DNA of 64,000 nucleotides from Skeletonema tropicum. Lineage: Eukaryota; Bacillariophyta; Thalassiosirophyceae; Thalassiosirales; Thalassiosiraceae. Positions 11,005 through 22,010 of this stretch are shown piece by piece. Position 1 is the stretch's first letter. The number at the start of each line of letters is the position of its first letter. The position numbers and the translations under genes were made by a program. Location: contig CM074136.1 in assembly GCA_037178625.1 (NCBI GenBank), positions 1,612,001-1,676,000 on the forward strand. The letters run 5' to 3'. Below the pieces are notes generated by a model, which ran no database searches, had not been told where the DNA came from, and saw only the letters and a list, made by a program, of their open reading frames with translations.

Positions 11005-12618
11005 TTACTCATGCTTGTACAAAGGAGTCACCTTGTCCCATCTACGCATAATTTCATAGACGATTGACAAGGATTTTACATGAAAACTTTTGTCCCTGTC
11101 ATTAAATGCACTTGAATATTTTTGCGCAGCTTCAAGTATATTTGGTAGGAGCTTCACATCAATGTCGCCAAAATGCTGTGAATTGGACATCGTTCTGTTT
11201 CTGAAAGATAGAATCCGATATATTTTTTTGCCTCTGTTGATTCCTCTATTTTCACTCTCGTTTGAGTCGTTACAGTAGTGATCGGATTCTATCGTACAGC
11301 TGTGATTCGAATCAGAAACAGAGTTCAAGCTGGTTTCATCACATATTACTGGATGGAAAGCCACAGCACCATCGTGAGTGATATTGGTATCGTAGAGTTC
11401 AAGGCTTCGCAGTGTCCTGTTACTGCGAAGAGCATTTGCAAACAATGCAGCGTCACTGTCTTCAAGTCGATTCCAGCTGAGATAGAGTTTTTTCAATGTC
11501 GGATTCGTTGCTAAGAAATCGGCCAATAATGTGCCCCCAATAGATGTGATGTTATTGTCAGACATAGCTAGTCTCTCTAATTTCAAGTCACCAATTGTAA
11601 GTAGGGAGGCGAGCATTTCATCTGCAATGCCTGGTTCAAAGCTATTGGAGAGATCCAGACTCACCAATTGACGATTGCGCACAGCGGAGCAGAGTCTCTC
11701 CATGTGTTGGGTACCAATCTGGTTTCTTTCTATTTCGAGCTCTCGCAGATGCTTGTTGCTTTCTACTATATCAAGTATGGCATCTACGCTCATTCCCCCA
11801 TGAGCAAATCCTCGAGTACTGTCCATGCCGCGGGCGTCATATTCGGTGTCGTTGTTGGTAAAAGCAAGTCTTTGAAAGGGTTTACCAAGCAATGCGTTTT
11901 TGATCAGATGCATTGCATCGCTGTTCAGTTGGACAAAGTAAAACCTGAAATAACTCTCAATGTTGTCAGGCAGCAAGTTGATTGCAGGGGTGAACTGCTT
12001 CAGTGCATTGGCGAACTCTCTCCAATGTGGAAGTAGTTCATTGTTGATTGTGCTATTGAATGGGGAGTCACTATGAATTTCTAAGTCGATGCCTTTGGTC
12101 CCATCGTAAGCGGAAGGGAATTCTCCTTTCCTCATTCTGATGGTCACTGCTTTCAATTCTTCAGCAGTGCCTGTCAGATAGTCAGCTTCGTCTTGGGTGT
12201 AATCGTTAAATTGTTGATCACCACCTGGGTAAATAGGAGCAGAGTATTCCCAGCTCTGATTCTGTATCACCATTTTGTTGTATTCATGAAACTTCAGCGA
12301 CCTCTCTACTTTCTTATCAACTGAATTGACTTTGTCCCCAATCTGCTTTGAAGCGAGCGTCAATTGCGATGTTGACTCTAATATCATATTTTCAAGGGAG
12401 CTGCACTTTCTCTCCAATTGTTCACACCGACTCTCGAGGCTGCTGACGGTGGCTAGCTTCTCTTCCATCCTCATCATTATTTCCTCCATTCGATCCAACT
12501 GTGATGTTTCATTGCCACAAGATGACCCATCTTGTGCACCATCCGACATTGACGACCGGCCATCATTTGCGTTCCGTTTCTTCGACGGTTCACTTTCATT
12601 GCTGCTGTTATTGCTCAT
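11005..12618 (-). CDS. Leucine-rich repeat (RNI-type) protein with N-terminal coiled coil
   Basis: A single exon encodes 537 residues from ATG at 12618. The first 40 residues are Ser/Asn/Lys-rich. Residues about 40-115 form a heptad-like coiled coil (RMEEIMMRMEEKL...LESRCEQLERKCSSLE). From about 285 to 440 there are five to six LRRs of the ribonuclease-inhibitor type, with cores such as LRELEIERNQIG, LVSLDLSN, LERLAMSDNNI, LKKLYLSWNRL and LRSLELYDTNI. A Ser/Asn-rich linker and a helical tail follow. Such proteins are numerous in diatoms and their ligands are unknown. No signal peptide or membrane segment is visible, so it is probably cytosolic. Confidence 0.8.
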   Translation of the reverse strand: MSNNSSNESEPSKKRNANDGRSSMSDGAQDGSSCGNETSQLDRMEEIMMRMEEKLATVSSLESRCEQLERKCSSLENMILESTSQLTLASKQIGDKVNSVDKKVERSLKFHEYNKMVIQNQSWEYSAPIYPGGDQQFNDYTQDEADYLTGTAEELKAVTIRMRKGEFPSAYDGTKGIDLEIHSDSPFNSTINNELLPHWREFANALKQFTPAINLLPDNIESYFRFYFVQLNSDAMHLIKNALLGKPFQRLAFTNNDTEYDARGMDSTRGFAHGGMSVDAILDIVESNKHLRELEIERNQIGTQHMERLCSAVRNRQLVSLDLSNSFEPGIADEMLASLLTIGDLKLERLAMSDNNITSIGGTLLADFLATNPTLKKLYLSWNRLEDSDAALFANALRSNRTLRSLELYDTNITHDGAVAFHPVICDETSLNSVSDSNHSCTIESDHYCNDSNESENRGINRGKKIYRILSFRNRTMSNSQHFGDIDVKLLPNILEAAQKYSSAFNDRDKSFHVKSLSIVYEIMRRWDKVTPLYKHE

Positions 12619-13323
12619 GGTGACACTCGTATTTTTACTGATAGATAGATTGGATGCGTTGATTGAAATGAATACATAGTAAGAAGTGTTAACTTTGTGT
12701 AGTTAGTAGTTAGTGTGAGAGTTTGAGAGTGACATCAGGTGACATCGATTGAGGGCAGGTAGGTGGCACGTGGCACCGGTTGGCTAGTTGAATCCTGCCC
12801 AACGATTCCCCCGGGGTTTTTGCTAGCTCTAGCCTGAGATTTAAAGGGGGGACGAGTCGAATTCGAATAATGTGCCAGCTATGTAACGCCTAGTCTGAAT
12901 GAGGGGGGATAAAATGTTGAGCTAAGTATGGTAGGCTGGGATTGGGGTGGGGGAATTTAAATGTAAATAATAACCGTACCATGTCGCACCGCCACCTCTC
13001 TTGTGTATCTTGCTATACATTCATGTTAATAGAGTGGCACAGGGCGTACAATAATATTAGAAGTCGACGCTTCTAATGGACTGTATAGAAGTAATCATGC
13101 CCGGTGTCAACAAAATCGTTCAACCAGTTGAAACCTTGTGATTGAATGACAAGCTGGAAAAATGGAAGAAGTGCATTCAGTCTCTACAACTCTCAGCAAG
13201 AGAAAGTTGGCTCGGATTAATGAAGTAGACTGAGTTGAATTACAACTTAACTAGCACCATTCTGCTTCGAAGCATTCATAGATAAAAATGACCAGACCTA
13301 CGCTGAAAGCAAGATAACTCGCA
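12619..13323. other. Intergenic region
   Basis: About 700 bp between the LRR gene start and the cyclin gene end. It includes short G-rich runs near 12810-12960 but no convincing gene, RNA or repeat. Confidence 0.5.
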
Positions 13324-14789
13324 TCATACACTGGGAATATCAATGTTCGCCACACAGCCATAAACACTTCTCGAATACTTGTCCAAGACAGCTTTCAGCT
13401 CTGGATTCATTGATGCTTTTTCAGCAAGCACAGCCCGTGCCACAATTCGGACCTCAGATTCGCAGTATTGAGCGTACTTGGCAAGTGTACCACTCCAAGG
13501 ACACATGCCTAGAGTATTCCTCGCAATAAGCATTGCAGCAGCAGCAAGCTTAGAAGGGCAATAACGAAGCAATTTGTAGCTTAGAAGAGTTCCATCAAGA
13601 ATGAAGCGAGCAAGCTGTTCGATATTCTTGTTTGCGGGGCAATCCATTTCTATGTATGTAGCCAAGAACAAGTCAGCAGTGGGAACGGTGAGCTGGTATT
13701 CAAGAGTCTGAAGAATTTGCATCTCCACATCAAGTACCTTCAAGTGTGAGGAAGTAATAGTAAGGATAAGTGCAAAGTTATTCAGAGGGTGACGGAGAAA
13801 TAATGATATCAAGACAAATGATCGAATAGATTTGGCCAAATACTTGCCTCAGACTCCGTATATGCATCGGCACAAATGTGAACCATATCATCTAATTCAC
13901 GTGGATAAATCTCCTCGTACTTTGATGCAATGAAAAGAGCAGTCACACCGACAAGTTGCAGCTCTGATCTCGTCACTGTAGCTTTGGAGAGGTATCGATC
14001 AACAATATTCACGGTGAGGTAGAGTGTCGCAGGAACGTACTTCCACTTTAGATTGACCTCAATCAACCAATCAATCAAAATTGAACGCATTGAGGCATTG
14101 ATATGTGGTTGATCTTTCATATATGTAGAAGTGGGAGTAACATCGGTGTTAGCTTCCTTTGCCTTGGAGCGGAAGTATTCGTAGATATCTTTTCCATAGC
14201 AGATCCCAGGACAATCATTGTCGACCAATTCATCTTGCGCAACGACACGAGGACTGCTATTCTCTGTTGAAAGTGATTCCTCGCTATTCTCTGTTGAAAC
14301 CGATTCATTGCTTCCTACCCTTTCTTGAATTAGAAAGGGAATGTGATTGTCATCTTCAATGTTTGCACCACAGCTAATCCGAGCAGCCTCCTTCATCAAC
14401 TTGTTGCGCTCCATGGTATGATATTGAATTTTAGAGTGAACCGACTCTAGCCATTGCTGAATGTCCATTTCCTTTTCTATCGAATCTACTGTAAGCCTGA
14501 ATGACTGGCCGTCAAAGACTTGGTTAGGCATTACGATGCGTTTTAAAGAGCAGCAGCCATGGAAAGCGGCTCTCTCAATCGTCATGACGCCATCATGGAG
14601 CTCTACATATTCAAGGGCGTTGCAATCGCTGAATGCTCCGTCGGTGATTGCGTCGATTGATCTGTCTATTCGGACATTGACAATGTTGCGGGGTGCTCGT
14701 CCTCCGCTGTATAGAAAAATGCTGGTGTCGACGTAGCCTCCCCCTTCCTCCGTCATTTTTTCAATAAATACCATACTTTCCGCCTCCAT
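13324..14789 (-). CDS. Cyclin B-like protein with N-terminal BspA-type leucine-rich repeat
   Basis: Exons 14789-13848 and 13737-13324 give 451 residues. The 110-nt intron starts with GCAAGT and ends in TTGAAG, a GC-AG intron; no GT donor keeps the frame. Residues about 35-90 show two BspA-like LRR units (I-DGAFSDCNALEYVELHDG and I-RAAFHGCCSLKRIVMP). After a Ser/Glu-rich linker, the cyclin box starts around residue 200, with MRSILIDWLIEV, LYLTVNIVDRYLS and GVTALFIASKYEEIYP. The second exon is the C-terminal cyclin fold (VEMQILQTLEY...CPSKLAAAAMLIAR). These motifs match mitotic B-type cyclins that bind CDK. I chose the ATG just before the LRR because the upstream frame opens only at non-ATG codons. 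The LRR fusion is unusual. Confidence 0.82.
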
Positions 14790-15132
14790 TTCATTTATTA
14801 GGGGGAGTATTGTTGCAACGCAGACCAGCACTAAGGCAAGTCCGCAATGAGGTGATCCTTCACCTCTGCCCTCTGCCTTTTCCCTCTGCCTGGTTGCATG
14901 CAGGTGGGAATGGGCTGCGCTGGGAGGAGTGGGAGGCGAACGAAGATAGAGAAGGGAATTCGAATACCGCGTGAAACAGGACTTTTCTCGTAACAAAGCT
15001 GCGCGCCTCGTTCTGATTGAGCCTGCCGATTTTGTGAATAAGATTGCTTTGCGCCTGAAAGCTTACTTGTCGTATCACACTATTTATCACGCTGATTCAC
15101 TTGATACGCCTCTTTATCTGTCTGAAAAGTTT
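14790..15132. promoter_or_regulatory. Shared divergent promoter of cyclin and DNA glycosylase genes
   Basis: The 343-bp space separates two ATGs facing away from each other, so it must hold both promoters. The plus-strand frame of the glycosylase is open back to 14971, so a longer N-terminus using an undetected exon or non-ATG start cannot be excluded. No named motif is evident. Confidence 0.5.
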
Positions 15133-16101
15133 ATGATGCGTCAAACAAGAGCTTCTACGATGGCCGCTAGAAGAGCAGCTGCTGCTGCATCGGTAACACC
15201 ATCTCCGAAAAAGAAGCAAAAAGTACATCATTTTGCATCGTCACCATCGCCACAATCACAGGTCAAGCAACGCACCTTATTTCCAAACAAAGCTAATACA
15301 CTCACAAGGGATGAAATTCGTGAATTGATCCACTCTCACATTCCTAACGCTTCTGATAACATCTCGACTGTAACTTTGGACGGGTGGTGTCTCGTCGATG
15401 CTCTCTCACACTGTGCATCTGCATCCAATGGCATTTTGAATGATCTCATTAAAGAATTCGGTCCTCCAAAATGCTATCTCAAGTATTTTGAGACGGGCAG
15501 GACAAACACTCGGGGCAACAGTGAAGACGGGTATCAATCGTTCCGATCCCTGTGCAGAATTGTGGCAAGTCAGCAACTTGCTGGAAAAGCAGCAGGCACG
15601 ATTTGGGGGAGATTTTTAGGGGTTGTTGGTGCGTCTAAAAATGATACTACAAATCTTACCCCGCAAGCAATTCTGTCTATTGTACGTAATGGCAATATTG
15701 AAGAAGATCTGCGTGCTCCAGCTGGGTTATCTAAGGCAAAATGCAGATGCATTATTGCCCTCTCTAAAGCCTTTGAGGAGGGTGATCTATCTGATGACAT
15801 CCTCAACTCTTCCCCTGATGAAGAGGTGTCCCAAAAGCTACAAAATGTGAAAGGGATTGGTCCTTGGTCGGTAGATATGTTTCTCTTATTTGAATCTCAT
15901 CGGAAGAATATTCTTCCACTTGGTGACCTGGCTGTAAGGGATGGGACGAGAAAGTTGTGGAAAGTGAAGGGCAAAGGGAAGAATGGGAAGATGTGCGCTG
16001 AGAAAGATAAAGATCTGATTGAGAGTCTGCATGAGCCATTCTTTCCATATCGCTCGATTTCATCTTATTATATGTACCAGCTAGTGGATGCAAAGGATTA
16101 A
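15133..16101 (+). CDS. HhH-GPD DNA glycosylase, AlkA/MAG type
   Basis: The single exon from ATG 15133 gives 322 residues. The N-terminal 40 are Arg/Ala/Lys-rich with PKKKQK, a likely nuclear localisation signal. The HhH-GPD fold spans roughly residues 120-310: LCRIVASQQLAGKAA is the family's helix with IVxQQL, and the helix-hairpin-helix reads VKGIGPWSVDMFLLF (about 239-253). The catalytic Asp is D265 in LGDLAVRDG. This arrangement matches 3-methyladenine DNA glycosylase II, which removes alkylated purines in base-excision repair. No Cys cluster for a 4Fe-4S centre follows, which argues against endonuclease III or MutY. It is divergent from the cyclin and convergent with the next gene (100 bp apart). 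Confidence 0.88.
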   Translation: MMRQTRASTMAARRAAAAASVTPSPKKKQKVHHFASSPSPQSQVKQRTLFPNKANTLTRDEIRELIHSHIPNASDNISTVTLDGWCLVDALSHCASASNGILNDLIKEFGPPKCYLKYFETGRTNTRGNSEDGYQSFRSLCRIVASQQLAGKAAGTIWGRFLGVVGASKNDTTNLTPQAILSIVRNGNIEEDLRAPAGLSKAKCRCIIALSKAFEEGDLSDDILNSSPDEEVSQKLQNVKGIGPWSVDMFLLFESHRKNILPLGDLAVRDGTRKLWKVKGKGKNGKMCAEKDKDLIESLHEPFFPYRSISSYYMYQLVDAKD

Positions 16102-16201
16102 GTGAAAGTAGAGAACGTTCTGACCTAAATCTGAGATGTATCTATACAATATCTATTTACACGAGATCAGACTGCATCTCCAATTATCACACAAACAAAA
16201 A

Positions 16202-18549
16202 CTATGCCGATGCTCTCGAGTCCAAGTCAAAGGAGTGGTCTTCACTTGCTACTGATTCAATACCAGAATCTCTCTTCGAGTAAGCTTTGCTTCTTTCAGA
16301 TCGCTCAATCTCAAGTGAGAAAGCACTCTCTTCGTGTCCCCTCCTCGAATTATCACTGCTGTGTGCTCGCCTCTTTGTCTTCTTCTTCTTCCTCCTACTC
16401 TTCCTTGCCTGCTTCTTATCAGCATCTGGATCTTCGGTAGCGAATGACAAATTGTATTCCAACTCAACTGACTTTTTCTTCTGACGCTGTGAGGCGTACA
16501 TGTCATTATTTGTACTGCGTCTGAATCCGTATGCGTCATACTCGTCTTCGTCATCACTGCTGCTGGAATCGCCACTTTTTCCGTACAACACTGGCTGCGG
16601 TTCAACAAAAGCAGGAGCAGCAACCGAAGGATCAGGCATCTGACGTGGAGCTGCGGCAGGTGCAGTATTCATTTCTTCAGGTTCAAGCTTTGGCTTCGCG
16701 TCGGGCTGCTGCTGGGTACAGTTGCGCAACTCTTCTCCATTTGTCAACAGCGGATAATTGCTGAGAGTATCCCCTTCTGGATCAGGTTTCGCTTGGTTGG
16801 GGTCGTAAAGAACCAATGCATTAACCGAAGGGTCTTGCGCAATGTTATTGTTGGTACCGTAGGTGTTCACTGTAAAATCATCTTTGCCAAACCTGGGATC
16901 CTGAGGATTTGCTAATGTGATAGAAGGATCATCTCTCCTAGACCGGACCGACCTGTCCTCCCGAGAACGACGGGGACGGCTGGAACGACTTGTCATACCC
17001 GTGAAGGACGAACGAAAATTCTCGTAGCGACTGCGTCTTCTTCTGCTTCCATCATCACGTCTTCTGCTGCTTTCGTCATCACGTCTCCGAGGACGGTCCC
17101 GCGAATTACGAGACCGGTTAGTTCGTCTAGCAAATGATTGGCGGAGAGCTTGAGTACCTCTCTGGGCGAAAGACCGTTGGCGACGGGGTGGTCGTCGAGA
17201 AGGAGTACTTCTTCTACTGGAGTTGTCGTCGGGACGGTTGAATACGACATTGACATCACCTTTTTGATCTCTACCCTTCCTGACGGAGGCGCAGATACAA
17301 TATCCGATGCAGCAAGACAGTGTGAGGACTGACAACACAATCAGAGAAATTGCCCAGCCAGTTAAGCCAGTTCCTCCGTCCCTATTGGGGTTGCTCATGA
17401 TACCTGGATTGCTTCCAACAAGGAAAATATTTCCATTTCCACCACTGTCACTATTCCCCAAACTTCCACCTTTGCCAATGAACCTACCAATTTCATCCAG
17501 ATTGATACCAACGTTCATATAATTGAGTTTCGTCTTAATTTCATCAAGCACCACCTCGTGTGACGACTTCGTCTCAGAAACAAGTATTTGTTCATAATCC
17601 TGGCCTTTGCCACTATCAATCACATCAACAATTAAGCAAAATGTACTCTCCGTCAACTCCCTCTCCGCCATATTTATCTGTCGCTGCTGACCTAGTCTTC
17701 GCCCGCCGCACGCACTTTCACTGATTTGATCAATTTCCAGATCTGGCATGCGTTCCTTCAACTGTACCAAGATGGTCTCCAAACCTGATTGCGACGTTTC
17801 CTTCACCCTTGACATGTCCGCATCAGTGGGTAGGCCATCCAAAACAAACTTCAAGATAACTTCTTGAACGATGGGGGACAGCGTGGATTGATTGTTGGGG
17901 TCTTTGGATGGATCAAAAACCGCTCCATTGGGACCTTTTGTTTTACAGACGGTAGAGAAGGGAGCGTGTACACCGCAGCATATTTCTCGTGTGTTAAAGA
18001 TCTCCCAGACTCCCGCTGGGACCTGAAAGTTGCCAAACGGTTGAACGAGACGAATTACGTAAATTTAAGGTGAGGGTGCAGAAGTAATAGACGTGGCAGC
18101 AAATAATATATTGACATCAACCATCCTGCCTTATCATCCTCATATTCTGTAAGACAACTCCTCCTTATGGCGTAACAGCCTTCAAATAATATTCAAGGCT
18201 TGTAGCCTACCCACATCAAACAAAATCATGAAAGTGCCCTCGTCACAATATGTAATAGTCAATAATATCTTACCTGACTTCCCGTATTACAAACATCCGC
18301 CGATGAAAGACTACCCCACCACGGACAATTCACACCACGCACACAATTTTCCCATGGATTGCCTCCACAATTATCCAGCGGCACTACACAATCGCCATTT
18401 GCATCACGGCAAAATGGTTTGATGCATTCGCAGATGCATTTTTTAAAATTGAACATGCCATAAGTGCATCCATTTGATGGAGCCTCGCAATCTTGGGCGG
18501 ATGTTGTTGAGATGACTGCTGCCGAGAGCAGCAGGTTTAAGATTTTCAT
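16202..18549 (-). CDS. Single-pass membrane protein, Cys-rich 'CPWW' family, copy 1
   Basis: Exons 18549-18274 and 18022-16202, joined across a 251-nt GT-AG intron, give 698 residues. A signal peptide (about 1-20, ending SAQ) leads into a Cys-rich module: CTYGMFNFKKCICEC, CRDANGDC, VNCPWWGS, then EICC in exon 2. A SEA-like alpha/beta region follows (about 150-265), then a Gly/Asn linker and one membrane helix (about 314-337, rich in Cys at its end). The cytoplasmic tail is long, Arg/Ser-rich near the membrane and acidic/basic further on, with the motif KPDPEG and a C-terminal SRASA. Copy 2 at 23.9-26.4 kb shares every part. Function is unknown; surface receptor or silica-vesicle membrane roles are only guesses. 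Confidence 0.78.
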
Positions 18550-18555
18550 TATTGA

Positions 18556-18561
18556 CACGTG
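18556..18561. promoter_or_regulatory. Palindromic CACGTG (G-box/E-box core) just upstream of copy 1
   Basis: CACGTG lies 6 bp upstream of the ATG, inside a stretch conserved with copy 2 (TGACACGTGTT followed by TAGAATAATTAT). The same hexamer is at 26424-26429. Conservation next to the start suggests a bHLH/bZIP site or a shared 5' leader. Confidence 0.4.
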
Positions 18562-19380
18562 TTATAGAATAATTATTTGAAGTCGGCGTCGTTGCTGGGC
18601 GCTATTATATTTCCTTCTTTGATGTTCCCGGTCTCCCAAGATCAATGCGTACTTCACGCAGTTACGTTACTTCTGATTTGATGGTAGTAGATGACAGGCT
18701 ACTTTATTTACATAGAGAGAAAGCGTGAATGATGGCCATCGTGAGCAGGCTGTAAAAAGTGTATGGGGCTGCTGTGCAGTTTTCTTGATCGTGGATCTGG
18801 ACAAGGGTTACATTTTTTTACTTGAGCCCTCATCATCAATTCCTACGTTCCATGTATGATTGGGCCTACTTGCGAATCTGTTGAGACACTTGAAAATCTC
18901 AATTACGGTACAAATTATGCTGTGAAGAGGAAAGAATGAGAGAAGACATAGTTTTTCTGATTGTGTTTCTGTTCGTGAGGAATTGAAAAACTCACTTTCT
19001 AGCTTTTCCACAATACAGAATCGATGCCAAAGAACTTCAAAATTGCTGCTCAATGTTGCTAGCCAAAAGACTTTCCAGCTGGGTCTTGTTGAACCTGGGA
19101 AACGGAACTGATGCATGCAACTTCATGGCTACTAAGGATCTGTTGTTAGATCATACTCCAGACCGGACAAGCTCGGCTTGCTGGTCCGCTAACCCGACGG
19201 AGATATGAATCTTCATGGTCATGGAAACGCACGAAGCAGGTCTAACTTGCTTGCTTGTTGGATGAGAACGCATTGAAGTGGCTCTACAATAACTTCTTGT
19301 TGGAAGCGAATGGAAATGGTTTTATCCCTTTCTGATTTTCATTATGGTGGCCTTAAATTTTGAATATGATGAGTTGACAT
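18562..19380. other. Upstream region of copy 1 with repeat fragments
   Basis: About 290 bp upstream of the gene, near 18838-18870, is a segment (CCTACGTT..A.GTATGATTGG) also found upstream of copy 2 near 26640-26670. Around 19080-19140 there is a fragment of the repeat-field unit (CAGCTGGGT...GCATGCAA...ATGGCTACTAAG), also seen near 21710 and 32229. No gene is supported. Confidence 0.45.
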
Positions 19381-19499
19381 TCACAATTATTTTACATCTA
19401 ATCTAACCCTAAAAACCCTATCTTCGTCTTGTATAAAAATGCCATCCAAAGAAATCCTATCTCCATCCTACCTAAACAGTGTTTACTTCTACGTCGATG

Positions 19500-20098
19500 A
19501 TGGCATCCGCACCAATTACCCGAGTGCAGCAGAGGCAGAAATGATGGTGGCTTTTAGGATGCTTAGTCAACCTTGTGTCAAAACAAAACCACAATAATGC
19601 GAGATCGCAAAAATGTTTGTACTCTGCTGCAGTTGGAATTAGTGATAAGTATGGTAGCAGACCCAAACGACCCCAAAGTACAACCAGCCTATATATGTAT
19701 AATCCACTAGATCTTTGAGGATGTTGTCTGTGTATTCTTAAATGGAATATTGATGAAGCTTACCGAGCTTCCTTGCTCTCAGTACTGCCTTCCTTGTCTC
19801 GGCTGACGAGGCAAGAGCAATACTCTCGCACCTCAAACATTCAGACGGCCCCTGTCTCGCCTGCTCTGTGAGAACTGCACGTACGCATCGACGTCTGCAA
19901 GCCTGCACGAGCACACAGGCAGGCTTGGAGGACGCCTTGCTTTCTGTTTCGTGTCATTGAGTTGTATTCTGCGTCAGTGTACCACAGCTCGTTCTTGTCC
20001 TTTTGCCTATGAACAATGTAAAGCTGCGCTGTATTGGCAAATCGCACATGCCCATGGTTGCGACTGGGGGGAAAGTCTACGATCAATTCTGACGCCAT
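19500..20098 (-). pseudogene. Multicopy 'ELWYT' family, inverted copy A (broken)
   Basis: Starting at ATG 20098 the minus strand encodes MASELIVDFPP..., VRFAN, QLYIVHRQKDKNELWYT and AEYNSMTRN, the conserved N-terminal half of this family. After GVLQA a deletion removes the segment holding ASDW..GSWIGIAHLL and shifts the frame; the downstream half (QARQGPSECLRCE.IALASSAET.KA) persists in another frame. The 3' flank down to about 19500 matches that of copy B. It lies head to head with copy B, forming a large inverted repeat. Copy C has the same deletion, so the two share a recent broken ancestor. Confidence 0.75.
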
Positions 20099-20280
20099 GT
20101 TTAAGTTCTGTGTTGTATTTTTGAGATGTGAAGATGATGTGAGTTGTCAAGTCAAAGCGGTCGAGCTGAGTAAGCCTATAATCCAAGTGATCTGGATATG
20201 ATCTAACAACGTAAGTAAGTAGGTTGAGGTCTTAGATGTGTTCCCTCGGAGAAATTGACTTCTGATCAGCTGGTATTTTG

Positions 20281-20343
20281 TTGAACCCGGAAAAATGAAG
20301 TTGAAGTTGCAGACAAACCCGGAAAAATGAAGTTGAAGTTGCT
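20281..20343. repeat. Tandem duplication of a ~29-bp unit and following inverted repeat
   Basis: AACCCGGAAAAATGAAGTTG occurs twice in direct orientation. Downstream (about 20357-20426) GGATGTGCGAA and TTCGCACATCC form an 11-bp inverted repeat that recurs in part upstream of copies D and E. Confidence 0.6.
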
Positions 20344-20706
20344 TGAAATTTTCCTTTCGGATGTGCGAATCCGATTACTATTATGTATTTTTACTAACAA
20401 AGTTTGCAAAATGAGTTCGCACATCCTAACAGAATCCTTGTTCTGGGTTCTCCATTAACAGCTGCTTTGTAACAAAATCAACTTCACCGACCGCTACGAT
20501 TGGTGATGAGGCCCAACTAACTACGATCAATTCACGATTTCAAGCGTGGGATCATCTGTTGAATTTCTCCGAGATGTGTGATGCAGCTGGCATCTTGTTA
20601 GATCATAACCCAGATCACTTGGATTATAGGCTTACTCAGCTCGACCGCTTTGACTTGACAACTCACATCATCTTCACATCTCAAAAATACAACACAGAAC
20701 TTAAAC

Positions 20707-21228
20707 ATGGCGTCAGAATTGATCGTAGACTTTCCCCCCAGTCGCAACCATGGGCATGTGCGATTTGCCAATACAGTGCAGCTTTACATTGTTCATAGGC
20801 ACAAGGACAAGAACGAGCTGTGGTACACTGACGCAGAATACAACTCAATGACACGAAACAGAAGGCAAGACGTCCTCCAAGCTCGTGCAAGTGATTGGAC
20901 ATCCGAAGAAGATAGAGGCTCCTGGATTGGTATTGCTCATCTACTCACACCTGCCTGTGCGCTCGAGGTGCAGGCTTGCAGAAAACGATGCGTACGTGCA
21001 GTTCTCGCAGAGCAGGCGAGACAGGGGCCGTCTGAATGTTTGAGGTGCGAGAGTATTGCTCTTGCCTCGTCAGCCGAGACAAGGAAGGCTGCATTGAGAG
21101 CAAGGAAGCTCGGTAAGCTTCATCAATATTCAATTTGTGAATACACAGGCAATATCCTCAAAGATCTAGTGGATTATACATATATAGGCTGGTTGTACTT
21201 TGGGGTCTGTAACCATACTTATCACTAA
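20707..21228 (+). CDS. Multicopy 'ELWYT' diatom family, copy B (intact)
   Basis: The intact frame gives 173 residues. Conserved blocks are VRFANTVQLYIVHRHKDKNELWYT, AEYNSMTRN, the SWIGIAHLLTPACALEVQACRKRC block, VRAVLAEQARQ and IALASSAETRKAALRARKLG. The order 'aromatic-rich N-half with ELWYT..EY, then an H-x-L segment, then an R-x3-V...EQ helix' matches a short uncharacterised protein family common in diatoms (ELWYT/RGLEH type). No signal peptide or catalytic motif is evident. It is probably a cytosolic helical protein. Its neighbours are broken copies of itself. Of the copies here only B and E keep a full frame. Confidence 0.6.
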   Translation: MASELIVDFPPSRNHGHVRFANTVQLYIVHRHKDKNELWYTDAEYNSMTRNRRQDVLQARASDWTSEEDRGSWIGIAHLLTPACALEVQACRKRCVRAVLAEQARQGPSECLRCESIALASSAETRKAALRARKLGKLHQYSICEYTGNILKDLVDYTYIGWLYFGVCNHTYH

Positions 21229-21460
21229 TTCCAACTGCAGCAGAGTACAAACATTTTTGCGATCTCGCATTATTGTGGATTGTGGTTTTGTTTTGACACA
21301 AGGTTGACTAAGCATCCTTAAAGCCACCATCATTTCTGCCTCTGCTGCACTCTAGAGAGGATAAGTGTTACGAATGCCATCATTGGTAAACAAGAAGTAG
21401 ATAAGGAGTAGGATTAGTTTATATGTTAGTAATTACTCTTTCTTTCTTTTTTTTTTTCTC

Positions 21461-21600
21461 TCTCTCTAGAGAGAGAGAGAGAGGAGGGATCGGTAAGAAA
21501 GAGGATAAAAAAGGAGGGGCTCGGGTTGCTCCCGAAGACGCCCTTGGGACTTGGTAGGTATGGTTGGTCGACGTAAGTGGATAGCAAACCTGATACTTCG
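21461..21600 (+). repeat. ~110-bp hairpin repeat, copy 1, with CT/AG palindrome
   Basis: A palindromic CTCTCTCT-AGAGAGAG run leads into GGGATCGGTA...GGGGCTCGGG TTGCT CCCGAAGACGCCC...GGTTGGTCGAC...GCAAAC. The core can form a TCGGG/CCCGA stem. Further copies are at 30722-30836, 32007-32136 and, inverted, 33366-33500. Confidence 0.65.
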
Positions 21601-21849
21601 AACAAAGTAGAAATAATTTTTCACATCAATGCAACTAATAACTAACCACTAACTGTGCCGAAGCTGCTCACTCTTGCTCACTGCAGCTAGAGTATAATCC
21701 AGCATACTTTTCAGCTGGGTAAGTATTGTTGAACCTGGAAAGAGGAAATGGAAAAATGATGAAAACATTTTATGGCTACTAAGCAACAAGTGCTTCTCTC
21801 TTGTTGCATCACATCCAGATCATCTGATTGCAGAGCTTGTTCGGATCAA

Positions 21850-21965
21850 ACCGCCCCGCTTTGACTGACAACATGTGCATGTGTGATTAGCCAAAACAGC
21901 GCAGCTTTGCATTGTTCATAGGTACGAGGACAAGAACGAGCTGTGGGCACTGATGCAGAATTGAG
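21850..21965 (+). pseudogene. 'ELWYT' family, degenerate 5' fragment (copy F)
   Basis: This stretch retains the codons for QLCIVHRYEDKNELW and part of the preceding leader, but lacks the start and breaks off at TGA. It is a relic of the same family. Confidence 0.6.
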
Positions 21966-22010
21966 TCTAGATAATTTCGCACGTCCGGAAAATGAAAATT
22001 GTAAGCATCA

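Noticed and set aside
19395..19430. Telomere-like AACCCTAAAAACCC
   Set aside because: Only two irregular units; not a telomeric array.
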